Positions 1-9,140 of a DNA stretch of 64,000 nucleotides are shown in pieces (the stretch's first letter is position 1; the number at the start of each line of letters is the position of its first letter). Made by a program: the position numbers and the translations under genes. Below the pieces are notes generated by a model. That model did no database searches, was not told the origin of the DNA, and saw nothing but the letters and a program-made list of their open reading frames with translations. The DNA comes from Mucilaginibacter roseus (GTDB lineage Bacteria > Bacteroidota > Bacteroidia > Sphingobacteriales > Sphingobacteriaceae): positions 186,001 to 250,000 of the forward strand of contig NZ_JAJPWV010000001.1 of the NCBI RefSeq assembly GCF_021215455.1, in the 5' to 3' direction.

Positions 1-495
1 GAGCAACGCGTACATTGCTCTGAAGTTTTTGCTTCCGTCCTTAAAATGCGGGTCAAAAACAGATTGCAGTATTTCTTCGCCGGTGTTTTCGCGTTTTTGG
101 TCAACCTCTTTCAGCACAGGTGATTTGTCACTTAATCCCCAGGTAATAATCCGTCGCATTTCCTCGTTGCCAATAAGGCTGTTTAACTGATCTTCCAGTA
201 CGCCATAAGCCAGGCCCTTACCGGCGTCTTCTTTAGCCATTTGTATAATTCCGGCTACATGTTCAGGTTGTATTTTCCAGTAATCTTTACTGTTCAGGTA
301 CTCCTTAACCAAACCATCCAGATCGCCAAAGTAATCATATATCAGCCTGCGGTCAACCTGCGCCTCGTTAGCAATAGCGCTAACGCTGAGTCCTAAGAAA
401 CCGCTTTTTTTAAGCGTATTACCCAACGCCTCAATTAGTTTGGCTTTCGTTCGTTCCTTATTCCTGACGGGGCCATCAGTTATCTTCCTGGTCAT
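1..495 (-). CDS. TetR/AcrR family transcriptional regulator (3' end outside window)
   Basis: The reading frame opens at an ATG at 495 and stays open for 165 codons to the left edge, so the C-terminus is missing. Residues about 14-60 form a TetR-type helix-turn-helix: RTKAKLIEAL, then SVSAIANEAQVDRRLIYDYF with the recognition helix, then LDGLVKEYL. The rest is the variable ligand-binding region (visible: HVAGIIQMAKEDAG, NEEMRRIITWGL). TetR proteins usually repress a neighbouring transporter or enzyme gene in response to a small ligand; the target is not evident here. The next gene to the right is on the opposite strand, 366 bases away. The family call is secure; the ligand is unknown. Confidence 0.85.
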   Translation of the reverse strand, partial: MTRKITDGPVRNKERTKAKLIEALGNTLKKSGFLGLSVSAIANEAQVDRRLIYDYFGDLDGLVKEYLNSKDYWKIQPEHVAGIIQMAKEDAGKGLAYGVLEDQLNSLIGNEEMRRIITWGLSDKSPVLKEVDQKRENTGEEILQSVFDPHFKDGSKNFRAMYALL

Positions 496-861
496 TGCTC
501 ACTAAGTTTAGCGCAATTTGCGATGTTTTATATTATCTTCAAAGTATTATCCCGTAACATGCCTGACAAGCAATAATTTAGAGTATATTGGCGAAAGATT
601 TCACAATAAGTTAAAAAATAATTTATATCACGATATGGTGATATATTGGTATATTAGCGCAATTTAAACTACAACTGACTGTTAAACTGATTAAATGCAA
701 AAACGGAGAACGCTTTCTGATTTGCTCTTAAATGGCTTGCTAATAACAAGAGATTTTACGCTTTTTATTAGCAACTCGCAGGCGGTTTTGGCTTACAGGC
801 AACCACTAATACATTACTCATCGAGATCAAAGCATACAATACTTTATAACCTTATCACTGT
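496..861. other. Intergenic region without a recognised element
   Basis: This 366-base AT-rich stretch separates the divergent TetR gene and the DUF3667 gene. It presumably holds both promoters. No TAnnTTTG box, tRNA or terminator was seen. A 56-codon frame from 695 to 865 ends in an ATGA overlap with the next gene but has no recognisable protein features. Confidence 0.5.
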
Positions 862-1596
862 ATGACCTCAAAATGCCTCAATTGTGCAGCTGACGTTACG
901 CTGAACTATTGCCCGCAATGCGGACAAAAAGTTTCTACGCACCGTTATTCTATCAAGCACTTTGTGGAGCACGACCTAATACATGGCGTATGGCATGTTG
1001 ACAAGGGCGTTTTGTTTACCCTCAAGGAACTTTTCACGCGGCCCGGACATGGCGTACGTGAGTTCATTGAGGGTAAAAGGGTCAATTACTTTAGTTTTGT
1101 AACGTTGATTCTTCTTATTGTAACCATTTCTACCATGCTTGCGCCATACGTCCACGTAAAAATGGCTGATTTAATGCCGCAGCAAACCCGGGAAATGATG
1201 AACTCGGTTGAGAAATTCATGTCGGCCCACCCTAAACTGGTGCTCATTATTTCCATCCCGATATATTCGCTGTTCAGTTTTGCCTGGTTTAATAAGGCTC
1301 GGCTAAATTACTCTGAGCATCTTGTGCTTAACTCATACCGGATAATACCCGAAATGATATTCGGCCTGTTGGTGAGCATCGTTACCATTTTTTACACAAA
1401 CACCGCGGTGATCGCATTCTTGTACCTGGGTTTTATTACACTTTTCTCGTTTTTGTATAGCATCTATTTCTATTTTCAATTTTTCTCCGTTTACGGCTAC
1501 AGCAAAAGTGGATTGATATTCAGAAGTATAATGATGCCGATTTCATATATATTGTTATCATTTTTATCAGGCATTGCAATAGGCGTGGCCAAATAG
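862..1596 (+). CDS. DUF3667 family zinc-ribbon membrane protein
   Basis: This 244-residue protein starts with a four-cysteine zinc ribbon (CLNC at residues 5-8 and CPQC at 17-20). A basic stretch and about four to five hydrophobic segments follow (for example FVTLILLIVTISTML, LVLIISIPIYSLF, and the C-terminal SYILLSFLSGIAIG). This layout, with GVWHVDKGVLFTLKELFTRPG after the ribbon, matches DUF3667, a family common in Bacteroidota with no assigned function. It would sit in the inner membrane with the ribbon in the cytoplasm. It stands alone, convergent with the gene ending at 1622. No function is proposed. Confidence 0.8.
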   Translation: MTSKCLNCAADVTLNYCPQCGQKVSTHRYSIKHFVEHDLIHGVWHVDKGVLFTLKELFTRPGHGVREFIEGKRVNYFSFVTLILLIVTISTMLAPYVHVKMADLMPQQTREMMNSVEKFMSAHPKLVLIISIPIYSLFSFAWFNKARLNYSEHLVLNSYRIIPEMIFGLLVSIVTIFYTNTAVIAFLYLGFITLFSFLYSIYFYFQFFSVYGYSKSGLIFRSIMMPISYILLSFLSGIAIGVAK

Positions 1597-1621
1597 TTAT
1601 TTAAGCTGCATTAAACTGTAT

Positions 1622-2083
1622 TCACATCTCAAATAATCCTAAAATCAGCGCGATCATCGCAATAGTTAAAGCAATCGCCCGGTAGATAATTACACTATCC
1701 CAGCGTTGCTGCAGCTGTCTTATGTTGGTTGGCATTTGCTTATTTAAGGCCGCTTTAGACATTGTTTGGTTTATAGGTTTAGCTATGGTGAGATAGATAA
1801 CCAAATGCAAAATCAAAGAAACTGAGGCCAAGCCAGAATACATGGCGATATGTATATTATAATTTATTGCGGTAAGTATTAAGCAAGACAGAAGGCCGGT
1901 TGCGCCTATTATCGGCATTCGTTTGTCTGCAATCAAGTGTGTATGTCCGATAAGGTCGGCAATGGATTTGTCGCTGCTTAAGGTAGCAGCCTTTTTTACT
2001 ACGATAGCGTGAAAAACGTCGGTTCCGTACACAACGCCTACAGCCAATACGGCCAGCGTTGCCAGTATTTGATTAATTAGCAT
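1622..2083 (-). CDS. DUF1772-like (anthrone oxygenase-like) small membrane protein
   Basis: This 153-residue protein has four predicted membrane segments (LATLAVLAVGVVYGTDVF, PIIGATGLLSCLILTAI, YSGLASVSLILHLVIYLTI, AIALTIAMIALILGLF). A conserved-looking QQRWDSVIIYRA lies before the last helix. The pattern resembles the DUF1772/anthrone-oxygenase-like family. The start overlaps the end of the upstream gene by 7 bases, so the two are co-transcribed. Its substrate is unknown, and the family call is made from the sequence pattern only. Confidence 0.6.
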   Translation of the reverse strand: MLINQILATLAVLAVGVVYGTDVFHAIVVKKAATLSSDKSIADLIGHTHLIADKRMPIIGATGLLSCLILTAINYNIHIAMYSGLASVSLILHLVIYLTIAKPINQTMSKAALNKQMPTNIRQLQQRWDSVIIYRAIALTIAMIALILGLFEM

Positions 2084-2505
2084 ATGCTTGGTTTTTTATG
2101 GTTTTGTTTAAATAGCAGGATGCTGTTAACGATCATTACAAGGGCTGTAATTCCATGGATCAGGAGATGCTCCATATCTCCGGCGCCATTATTGGTTAAT
2201 ACAATAAGAAAATCAGCAACCGGAACTATAACTGCAGCGGAGAACACCCACGCTACAGCCCTCCGCATGCGCATAAATAATAAGGGCAATAATGCAATGC
2301 CTGTAAATATGTCGCGGATGCCCTTAATTTGCCCGTAAGCAGTATCTGAAGCGTTTTTAAAATTTATGCCATAGCCAGCCGCGCCAACATGCGGCAGCAT
2401 AATAAAGCGTAGGCCTATAAATATAATACCTGATGCTAAAATAAACGTGATCCAGAAAGATACCGAGCGGGCACCCCATGCGCTTTGTTTAATTTGTGTT
2501 TCCAT
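2077..2505 (-). CDS. DUF4267-like small membrane protein
   Basis: This is a 142-residue protein with four hydrophobic segments and the motif YGQIKGIRDIFTGIALLPLL between the first two. That motif is typical of the DUF4267 group. It lies 80 bases downstream of a Crp/Fnr-type regulator and overlaps the DUF1772-like gene by 7 bases, which suggests one transcript under that regulator. Pairs of such four-helix proteins are common in Bacteroidota next to regulators, but no reaction has been assigned. The gene is real given the tight coupling; the function is unknown. Confidence 0.6.
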   Translation of the reverse strand: METQIKQSAWGARSVSFWITFILASGIIFIGLRFIMLPHVGAAGYGINFKNASDTAYGQIKGIRDIFTGIALLPLLFMRMRRAVAWVFSAAVIVPVADFLIVLTNNGAGDMEHLLIHGITALVMIVNSILLFKQNHKKPSIC

Positions 2506-2585
2506 TTTTCATGATGATTAATGACACAAATTTCCTTAACCGAATGCCAGATTTCGTTCACCTGGGTTAACTAATGCAATGCGGC

Positions 2586-3164
2586 TTAATCTGCTTTTGA
2601 TACAAGTCTTTTTCGTATGCGGGATAGAGATTGCGGCTTAATACCTACATACGATGCGATGTAATACTGTGGTATGCGTTGGGCAAGCTCAGCGTACGCA
2701 TGCAGAAACTGCCGGTAACGCTCGGCAGGCGAATCACGGTAGAAAGACTTTAGCTGTTCCAGGCTGTTTACAAAGACGCTTTCAATGCCCAAGCGGCCCA
2801 GCTTTTCGCCTTCACGAACGGTAGCGTACAGGCGTTGCAAATTTTCAAAGCTGATTACCTGAAGGCTGGTGTCCTCTATAGCCTGTATATTGGTGTTTGA
2901 TGGGTTGCGCGGAAGAAAACTTTGATAATTGCTTACAAACTCGCCTTCCTTATTAAAATATAACGTTTTGTGGTTGCCGTCGTCATTCATGTAATAGCGC
3001 ACTAAGCCTTTCTCAATGAAGCCCACGTACCGGCAAACCTGTCCTTCCTCTACAAAAAAATCTCCCGCTTTTAATTCAAGCGGCTTAAACAAGCTTTTAA
3101 TTATAGCTTCTTCTTCCTCATCAATACTGATCAGATGTTTTATCGTAGCGATCAACTGGCTCAT
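2586..3164 (-). CDS. Crp/Fnr family transcriptional regulator
   Basis: The protein is 192 residues. An N-terminal cyclic-nucleotide-binding-like beta roll (PLELKAGDFFVEEGQVCRYV, then GLVRYYMNDDG and FVSNYQSFLPRNPSNTNIQA) is followed by a dimerisation helix. A short C-terminal helix-turn-helix (IPQYYIASYVGIKPQSLSRI) completes it. This is the usual Bacteroidota Crp/Fnr layout, in which the nucleotide-binding pocket is often not canonical. No Fnr-type cysteine cluster is seen, so iron-sulfur sensing is unlikely. It lies 18 bases after the exporter gene and 80 bases before two small membrane proteins, so it probably controls its own cluster. Confidence 0.88.
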   Translation of the reverse strand: MSQLIATIKHLISIDEEEEAIIKSLFKPLELKAGDFFVEEGQVCRYVGFIEKGLVRYYMNDDGNHKTLYFNKEGEFVSNYQSFLPRNPSNTNIQAIEDTSLQVISFENLQRLYATVREGEKLGRLGIESVFVNSLEQLKSFYRDSPAERYRQFLHAYAELAQRIPQYYIASYVGIKPQSLSRIRKRLVSKAD

Positions 3165-3182
3165 AGCGCTTGTTTCAGTTGT

Positions 3183-4121
3183 TTAAGTGTTCGCTTGTGC
3201 AGCCCGGTTACGGTTAAATGCCCCGGCGTTGAAAACGATTACAGCCATGAATATGAGTGCGTAAGCAAATATCTGCAAAGCTCCCAGCGGTTCATGGTAA
3301 ACCACGCCTGATAGTACAAAAGCGATTATGGGGTTTATATTTAATATCATGCCTACTTTAGATGAGCTGATGCCACTTAACGCGTACAGGTTTAAAAACA
3401 GTGGCACTATGGTGTAAAGCACCGCGATTATTTCCACGTAAAAATAAAATTTAAATTCCGTAGGTACAGGGCCTGCAAATGCCGGGAAAAAAGGCAGTAA
3501 AATCAGAGCTGATAACAGAATGTGAATGTTAAGTATCAAAAATTTATCAAACCCGCTGTTTTGGTTTTGGCTAATGAGGTAACCGGCATAGGTAAAGCCA
3601 ACAAACGTGCTAAAAAACATGTTAGTGAGGCTGGTGTAAGAAAGTAGTAAACAGCCGGCGCAACTTAGCGATACCGAAAGCCATTGCAGGCGGGTAAGTT
3701 TATCATGCAATATGAAATAGGCGAGCAAGGTAGTCAGGATAGGGCATACCAGGTAAGCTACAGAGGTAGCACGAACGCTAACATGATTCATGACGTAGAT
3801 GAATGAGAACCAATTAGCGGTTAAAAACAGGCTGCCACCTATGTTGAGCCACAAAACAGATCGGCGTTTTTTAGTGGGTAACGATTTGAACAGATTTAAA
3901 TTTTGACGGATTTTTTCGCGCTTAAATAGTATCGATATAACCGACATAATGACGGCACAACTGAACACACGGTAAAAAAGTATATCCAACGAGGCATACT
4001 CGTGCAGCGGTTTAAGTACCAGGCTAAAAAAGCCCCATATAGCAAAACCAAGCGAGGCGGCTAAATAGTATTTAAGTTGTTTCAAAATGAAAAGGCTGAT
4101 AGTGCGATAAACGTCGGCCAA
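3183..4121 (-). CDS. EamA/DMT family transporter (RarD-like)
   Basis: This 312-residue protein has about ten hydrophobic segments. It begins with YLAASLGFAIWGFFSLVLKP and LDILFYRVFS, close to the start of RarD-type permeases of the drug/metabolite superfamily. A second EamA half contains LNINPIIAFVLSGVVYHEPL. Such proteins export amino acids, metabolites or drugs across the inner membrane. It is the first gene of a minus-strand group that continues 18 bases later with a Crp/Fnr regulator. The substrate cannot be told from the sequence. Confidence 0.85.
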   Translation of the reverse strand: MADVYRTISLFILKQLKYYLAASLGFAIWGFFSLVLKPLHEYASLDILFYRVFSCAVIMSVISILFKREKIRQNLNLFKSLPTKKRRSVLWLNIGGSLFLTANWFSFIYVMNHVSVRATSVAYLVCPILTTLLAYFILHDKLTRLQWLSVSLSCAGCLLLSYTSLTNMFFSTFVGFTYAGYLISQNQNSGFDKFLILNIHILLSALILLPFFPAFAGPVPTEFKFYFYVEIIAVLYTIVPLFLNLYALSGISSSKVGMILNINPIIAFVLSGVVYHEPLGALQIFAYALIFMAVIVFNAGAFNRNRAAQANT

Positions 4122-4191
4122 AACTATGTTTTTCCCTCGCCATATTTATCATCTGCAAATCAGATGTTGAACATTCACGCTCTTTATTCCG

Positions 4192-4227
4192 AAAAAAAGC
4201 GCCCGTAGCTGAACTTACTACGGACGC
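4192..4227 (-). terminator. Rho-independent terminator after the phytase gene
   Basis: On the minus strand a 10-base-pair stem with one G-T pair (bases 4218-4227 with 4199-4208, nine-base loop) is followed by seven T residues. It lies 14 bases after the phytase stop codon. Confidence 0.8.
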
Positions 4228-4240
4228 TCAAATTAGAAGA

Positions 4241-5311
4241 TTATGGATTTACCTGCAGATCGTTACCTGCCAGATCTTCCCAGCGGTAAAACTGAAAAGT
4301 TCTGTCGTCGCTCATGGCAACAAATAATCCGTGTTTAAAATCGTTATTCAACGGTACAGATACCATGTCAGAGCCATCGCTGTTGCTGGTTGACACGCGG
4401 ATGCTTTTTACAAAAGCGTTATCGCCTTCGCGCTTGTACGCTTTGAACTGGCCAGCCGATTGATCAGACACCAGGATATAACCCGTGCCTTTCCCGGTTT
4501 TGTAAATGCTAATTCCCTCGTGGTCTTCCAAAAAACCTTCTTTGGCAAATATGTTAAGCTCCTCGTCGCCTTTAGCTGGGTCGGCATAATATTTACGTAC
4601 GCCGAACTGTTCGTCGGAGTAATAAATGTAGCCCATTTCGTTATCTACAGCAATGGATTCTATCTCCTTTTTACCGCTGTATTTACCAAACTTTCTCACC
4701 AGCGTAGCTTTTACCGTTCCGTTGCCTGCATCCTGCAGCAAATACTGCCATAGGTAATCGCCCTGTGTTGGTCCGGTTTTACGGCCTACTATGGCGTATA
4801 TTTTTTTATCAGGTGCGGTGTACAGGGCTATTCCCATCAGGTCACGAAAACCGCTGACTTCATTTTCGCCCTCAAAAACCGGTATGCCGCCACCATCAAC
4901 CGCTTTCATTTCCGGAACGGAAAATATGCGGAGTTTATGGGTAATGCGCTCGGTGGCGACGGCAATATCCGTCGGCTTTCCGTCAAGTATAAGGCCATAG
5001 GCTACGTCAACATTATTAGGCCTTTTTAACCCTTTAACTACTTTGTCCTTTATGATTTTACCTTTCAAATCAAAAACGTAAAGTGCGCCGTTGGCATCCT
5101 TATCCGTGCCTATAACCAATGATTTTGCCCGGTCTGCCGGGTTAACCCATATCGCCGGATCATCCGAGTCGAACGCCACCGGCTCACTAACATACAAGGG
5201 CTTTATTACAGTATCTTGCACACCAGTATTGCCGGTTTTACCATTAGGCTGCTGGCAGGCGCTCGCGACGAAGCATGCCGCTATAATGGATAATTTTAAC
5301 GCTTTACTCAT
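4241..5311 (-). CDS. Beta-propeller 3-phytase, lipoprotein
   Basis: The protein is 356 residues with a lipoprotein signal ending at Cys19 (ACFVASAC). The mature part matches beta-propeller phytases: FDSDDPAIWVNPADRAKSLV, GTDKDANGALYVFDLKG, KRPNNVDVAYG, GKKEIESIAVDNEMGYIYYS, DHEGISIY and VSDQSAGQFKAYKREG. The aspartate and glutamate residues in these blocks form calcium and phosphate sites in known members. These enzymes release phosphate from calcium-phytate. The lipid anchor suggests the outer membrane or cell surface. The ATG overlaps the preceding stop codon by one base (TAATG), so translation is coupled to the acidic lipoprotein. It is the last gene of the receptor-lipoprotein-phytase operon. 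Confidence 0.92.
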   Translation of the reverse strand: MSKALKLSIIAACFVASACQQPNGKTGNTGVQDTVIKPLYVSEPVAFDSDDPAIWVNPADRAKSLVIGTDKDANGALYVFDLKGKIIKDKVVKGLKRPNNVDVAYGLILDGKPTDIAVATERITHKLRIFSVPEMKAVDGGGIPVFEGENEVSGFRDLMGIALYTAPDKKIYAIVGRKTGPTQGDYLWQYLLQDAGNGTVKATLVRKFGKYSGKKEIESIAVDNEMGYIYYSDEQFGVRKYYADPAKGDEELNIFAKEGFLEDHEGISIYKTGKGTGYILVSDQSAGQFKAYKREGDNAFVKSIRVSTSNSDGSDMVSVPLNNDFKHGLFVAMSDDRTFQFYRWEDLAGNDLQVNP

Positions 5312-6345
5312 TACTTGTTCAGGTTTAAAGTGATCTCCTCGGTTTCATTGTCGTTGTACTCTCCCTTAAGCGTAAGTACCAGGTTTTTGCCATTTAAAGT
5401 AAATTCGCCTGAATATTTAAACTCAGCCTCCGTGCCGTCTTCCTGCTCAATATCATCCGCAAACTCAACAGCACCGGCAAGCGTTTTGGTGTCGAGTTCT
5501 TCAATGCCGCCTTCAATTTCAATCTCTTTGTTTACCTCTTCCATTTCGCCGCATTCTTCTACTTGTTCGGTTTCTTTAAGGGTTATCACAGCCTTGAATT
5601 CGTTATAGGCAAATTCAATCTTTATTTCTTCGACGTCTGCGGCCTTCAGGTTTTTTACATCCTCGTTTATCAGGCCAAACAGTTGTACGAAGCTGTTGAA
5701 TTGAGTGGCATTGTTTACATCAATTTCGTATTCACCAAAAACAGATTCGTCATCAAGTACCTCGTATTCAAATTTATTAGCCGTGTTTAACGTAACATTG
5801 GTGCCGGCATTATCTATTCCGGTTAACTGTATTTCAATTTTGCGGTCATCGGTATTCAGTACGTCGTCATCAAAAAGGGCATCGTTGGTTTCAAACTCTA
5901 TTTCAACCTCTTCAACACCAGCCGGAAACTCAAAACTTCCCTTGCCCGTGTTTACGTCAAAATTCAGCTTCAGGTCAATATCCTTATCTTCTGATGTAGT
6001 GCAATCATCTATCTCGTAAAACGCCTTGGCTTCTTTTATATAGTCAGATAGTTTATTGAACCCCTCAAAATGGGTTACCGCAAAATTTACCCTTACCGCT
6101 TTTTTTAAAGGTACTATTGCGCCTTCAAGGTTTTCTCCGCTCGGGTCAGCACGGTCAATCAGTCCCACTTTAAAACTAAACTTATCCTCGTCTTCCAGTC
6201 CACCATCGCCCTCGTCGGCTAAGTTTATAATCTGCGGAAATTTATCGCCAACGTTAGGTGTAACTACATTGTCGTTACGTTTGCTGCATGCGCTAACTGC
6301 TAAAAGCGCCAGCGCAGGCATCATAAAATGTCTTAATCTTTTCAT
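5311..6345 (-). CDS. Highly acidic lipoprotein with a Calx-beta-like domain
   Basis: The protein is 344 residues with a lipobox at Cys20 (LLAVSAC). Residues about 55-200 look like a Calx-beta fold: GKGSFEFPAGVEEVEIEFE, then an aspartate-rich turn NDALFDDDVLNTDDRKIEIQ, then FEYEVLDDES at the end. In Calx-beta domains such acidic loops bind calcium. A second acidic beta-rich region covers about 203-344. It sits 24 bases after a TonB-dependent receptor and is translationally coupled to a calcium-dependent phytase. I infer a surface partner that binds calcium or calcium-phytate. No close family was recognised, so the function remains inference. Confidence 0.7.
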   Translation of the reverse strand: MKRLRHFMMPALALLAVSACSKRNDNVVTPNVGDKFPQIINLADEGDGGLEDEDKFSFKVGLIDRADPSGENLEGAIVPLKKAVRVNFAVTHFEGFNKLSDYIKEAKAFYEIDDCTTSEDKDIDLKLNFDVNTGKGSFEFPAGVEEVEIEFETNDALFDDDVLNTDDRKIEIQLTGIDNAGTNVTLNTANKFEYEVLDDESVFGEYEIDVNNATQFNSFVQLFGLINEDVKNLKAADVEEIKIEFAYNEFKAVITLKETEQVEECGEMEEVNKEIEIEGGIEELDTKTLAGAVEFADDIEQEDGTEAEFKYSGEFTLNGKNLVLTLKGEYNDNETEEITLNLNK

Positions 6346-6369
6346 TTCAATACATTGAAAAATGGTCTG

Positions 6370-9078
6370 TTATAAATTGAACTTTACGCCAAAACGCATC
6401 CAGTAAGAGTAAAATTCACGCTGTATATATTGCGTTGAATTTCCCTGGTAAGCCTGCAAGGGTTGGTTGGTTAGGTTTAGCGCCTCTACAAACAGGCGGA
6501 ACTTGTTGTTGATAGCATACCCTGCGGTAGCATCAAGCTGCATACGGTTCTTTATAAAGATGTCTTCATCCTTAGTGCCGCCAAGTTCAGACAGGTAGCT
6601 GCCGTTAAAGTTGAGCGATAAACGGGCCGAAAACTTTTTGCCTTCATACGCTACAGACGCGTTACCCACATGGCTGGCTTGCCCTGGTAACCTGATCTCT
6701 TCAGTTGCGTTGGCATTGCCTTCGTTAGCCTGCCTGCTTTGTATACGTGCTTTAGAGTGGGTGTAGGTATAGTTCAGGTAAACGCTGAAATCATCCAGAA
6801 ACGGTATAAATGATAGGCGGCGCTGCAAAGCGATTTCCGCTCCCAGTACGTCTGCGTCATTACCGTTTTGCGATTGTGTGATATCAATACGCGGAATAAT
6901 TGGTGTACCGGTAGTAGGGTACGGTGAGTTAAAGATAGTACGGCGATAAATGAAGTTATCGAGCTTTTTATAAAATAAGCCTGCCGATGCTATACCTACT
7001 GAGCCGAAGTAATGCTCGGCCATTAAATCATAGTTAAGCGCTTTAACCGGTTTGAGGTTGGCGTTGCCAATAGTGGCAACCCGATCCTCACGGTTGATCT
7101 CCTGCGAGGGGATGATCTCTGAAAAGTTAGGGCGGGCATATGAGTAAGTTACTGCCGCACGCAGGTTACTGAATTTATCAAGTTCGTATTTCAAGTGCAG
7201 TTGAGGTAACACAAAATCATACACGCTGCTTCCGGTTACAGGGCGTATAGCTTCAAGATCGCCATTGGCGGCTATAATAACGTCTTTTGAGCTGTAGCTA
7301 ACCTTAGTGCGCTCGTAACGTACACCGCCTAAAATCATCAATTTTTTAATTTGCTGGCGACCCATCAGGTAACCGGCGTAAACATCTTCTGATGCTTCGA
7401 ATGATTCAAGCGCTTCGTCAGCCGCTTTATCCGCTATCTGGAGCTCAAATTGCGACGGGTTGGCGTTAAAGTAACGTATCAGGCTGCTCAAATCCAGTGG
7501 ATTGCCTAACTCATAACGGCCACCCATAAATTTATCTTTAACCGGCGAACCTGCAAACTGGTCAAGGTTAGGTACACCGCCCAGGTTTTCAAACGTGTTT
7601 TGGGTGATGTTATAGCTTTTGTTTTTTGAGCGAACCTTACCACCAAACTTTATTAAACCATCGCTGCTGTTTATTTTGTAAGGCACGCTAACATTTACCT
7701 TTGCTGTAAGGTTTTTATCCTTGGCGATAGTGTTGCCCATACCCAGTTCATTAAAACCGTAAAGCGAGTTGTTTTTATAATCCTCGTCTGTTGATATGGA
7801 AGGGTAGCGGGTATCGGCATAGTTTAGTACACTTGGTATACCGGCTACAAAAGCGGCCTCATTGTCGTAAGGGGTGTTTTGCTCGGCATAGCTGTACTGT
7901 GCTTCGTAATCAAGCAAAAAGCTTTTGAATGTGTGTTTAGCACCTGCATTCATTGATAGTACAGATTGCGCTTCAAAACGATCCTTAGTTAATTTTTCAA
8001 TCTCCTCATCAGATGGTTTAAAAACATAACGGCGGCGCCATTCGCGATCCGTAAAGCGTGAATAAAGCGTACGGAAATAAACCTCATGATGATTGTTAAA
8101 ACGATAATCTAACGCTGAGCTTAAACCAAGGCGTGTGCGGGTAAGTTCGTAATCGCGAGTTTCCAGTTCGTTATCATTAATAGCGCGCTCAATACCGTCT
8201 GATCCGAGGTTGTTTTGGTAATAATTGCTGTTAAGTAACAAGCCAAATTGTTCTTTATCACCAAAGCGCTGGCCATATTGTAATTGGCCCTGCACATTAC
8301 CTTTACGCATCAGGTTATTATAGCCGCCGCCAAGCGTACCGGATATGGTTGGCTTTTTGCTCTGGGCGCTACGGGTAATCAGGTTTATGGAGCCGCCTAT
8401 AGCGTCGCCATCCATATCGGGTGTTAGCGCTTTGCTTACTTCGATGGACGCCAGCTGATCTGACGGTATCGCATCGAGCGCTACATACCTTACGTCGGCC
8501 TCAGGTGAAGGTATTTGCTCGCCGTTAACGCTGGTATTGGTAAACTGGGGAGCCAAGCCTCTTAATGACACATACCGGCCTTCACCCTGGTCACGTTCAA
8601 TGGTTACGCCGGGCACACGCTGTAAAGCTTCGGCCGCGTTAGGATCCGGAAATTTGCCAATCTGATCTGCCGCGATAATGTTTTTTATGTTATCGGCATT
8701 CTTTTGTTGGTTAAGGGCTTTAGCCTGGCCTTCGGTGTAGCCGGTAATCACAACACCTTCTAATGCTGCCTGCCTGCTTTTCAGCGTAATATTGATCACC
8801 TTTAACTGCCCTGCGGTTAATGAAACATTTATGGTGGTGTCCCGGTAGCCGAGGTAGCGTACTGTTAAATTCAAATTACCGGGGTTTACGTAAAACTGGT
8901 AATCGCCATTCAGGTCAGCAGCCGTGCTTGAGGTAGTGCCGTTTACAAGCAATGTTGCACCTGCAAGCGGTTCATTTTGCTGACCGCTTATTTTACCTTT
9001 AATAATGCCGCGCTGGGCCATAGCAATGCCGCTGCCGCACATCAAAATAAAAAAGATAAGTAATTTTTTAAGTTCCAT
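6370..9078 (-). CDS. TonB-dependent receptor with carboxypeptidase-like N-domain (phytate locus)
   Basis: The protein is 902 residues. A signal peptide ends near AMAQ, then comes a carboxypeptidase-regulatory-like domain (residues 23-100: GIIKGKISGQQNEPLAGATL, YLGYRDTTINV). The plug follows (VVITGYTEGQAKALNQQ, AEALQRVPGVTIERDQGEG, SLRGLAPQFTNTSVNGEQI), and then a 22-strand-type barrel ending in aromatic FGVKFNL. The plug wording is that of the TIGR01782-type receptors rather than SusC, and no SusD partner is present. It would import a substrate across the outer membrane using TonB energy. Its operon partners, a phytase and an acidic lipoprotein, suggest a phytate-derived inositol phosphate or metal complex. 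Phased direct repeats lie upstream at 9141-9206. Confidence 0.92.
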   Translation of the reverse strand: MELKKLLIFFILMCGSGIAMAQRGIIKGKISGQQNEPLAGATLLVNGTTSSTAADLNGDYQFYVNPGNLNLTVRYLGYRDTTINVSLTAGQLKVINITLKSRQAALEGVVITGYTEGQAKALNQQKNADNIKNIIAADQIGKFPDPNAAEALQRVPGVTIERDQGEGRYVSLRGLAPQFTNTSVNGEQIPSPEADVRYVALDAIPSDQLASIEVSKALTPDMDGDAIGGSINLITRSAQSKKPTISGTLGGGYNNLMRKGNVQGQLQYGQRFGDKEQFGLLLNSNYYQNNLGSDGIERAINDNELETRDYELTRTRLGLSSALDYRFNNHHEVYFRTLYSRFTDREWRRRYVFKPSDEEIEKLTKDRFEAQSVLSMNAGAKHTFKSFLLDYEAQYSYAEQNTPYDNEAAFVAGIPSVLNYADTRYPSISTDEDYKNNSLYGFNELGMGNTIAKDKNLTAKVNVSVPYKINSSDGLIKFGGKVRSKNKSYNITQNTFENLGGVPNLDQFAGSPVKDKFMGGRYELGNPLDLSSLIRYFNANPSQFELQIADKAADEALESFEASEDVYAGYLMGRQQIKKLMILGGVRYERTKVSYSSKDVIIAANGDLEAIRPVTGSSVYDFVLPQLHLKYELDKFSNLRAAVTYSYARPNFSEIIPSQEINREDRVATIGNANLKPVKALNYDLMAEHYFGSVGIASAGLFYKKLDNFIYRRTIFNSPYPTTGTPIIPRIDITQSQNGNDADVLGAEIALQRRLSFIPFLDDFSVYLNYTYTHSKARIQSRQANEGNANATEEIRLPGQASHVGNASVAYEGKKFSARLSLNFNGSYLSELGGTKDEDIFIKNRMQLDATAGYAINNKFRLFVEALNLTNQPLQAYQGNSTQYIQREFYSYWMRFGVKFNL

Positions 9079-9140
9079 AAAAGTGACTTTGTTCTGTTTT
9101 GCACAAAGATTTATGGTAAACCGGCAGGCTGCCGCATAAT

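Noticed and set aside
695-865. A 56-codon frame ending in an ATGA overlap with the DUF3667 gene
   Set aside because: The translation has no signal, membrane helix or motif. One chance frame in 366 bases of AT-rich spacer is expected, and the overlap alone is weak evidence.
5315-6358. Several serine-rich frames on the plus strand opposite the acidic lipoprotein
   Set aside because: They mirror the acidic codons (GAA, GAT) of the minus-strand gene read in reverse. The minus-strand gene has a lipobox and is coupled to the phytase.
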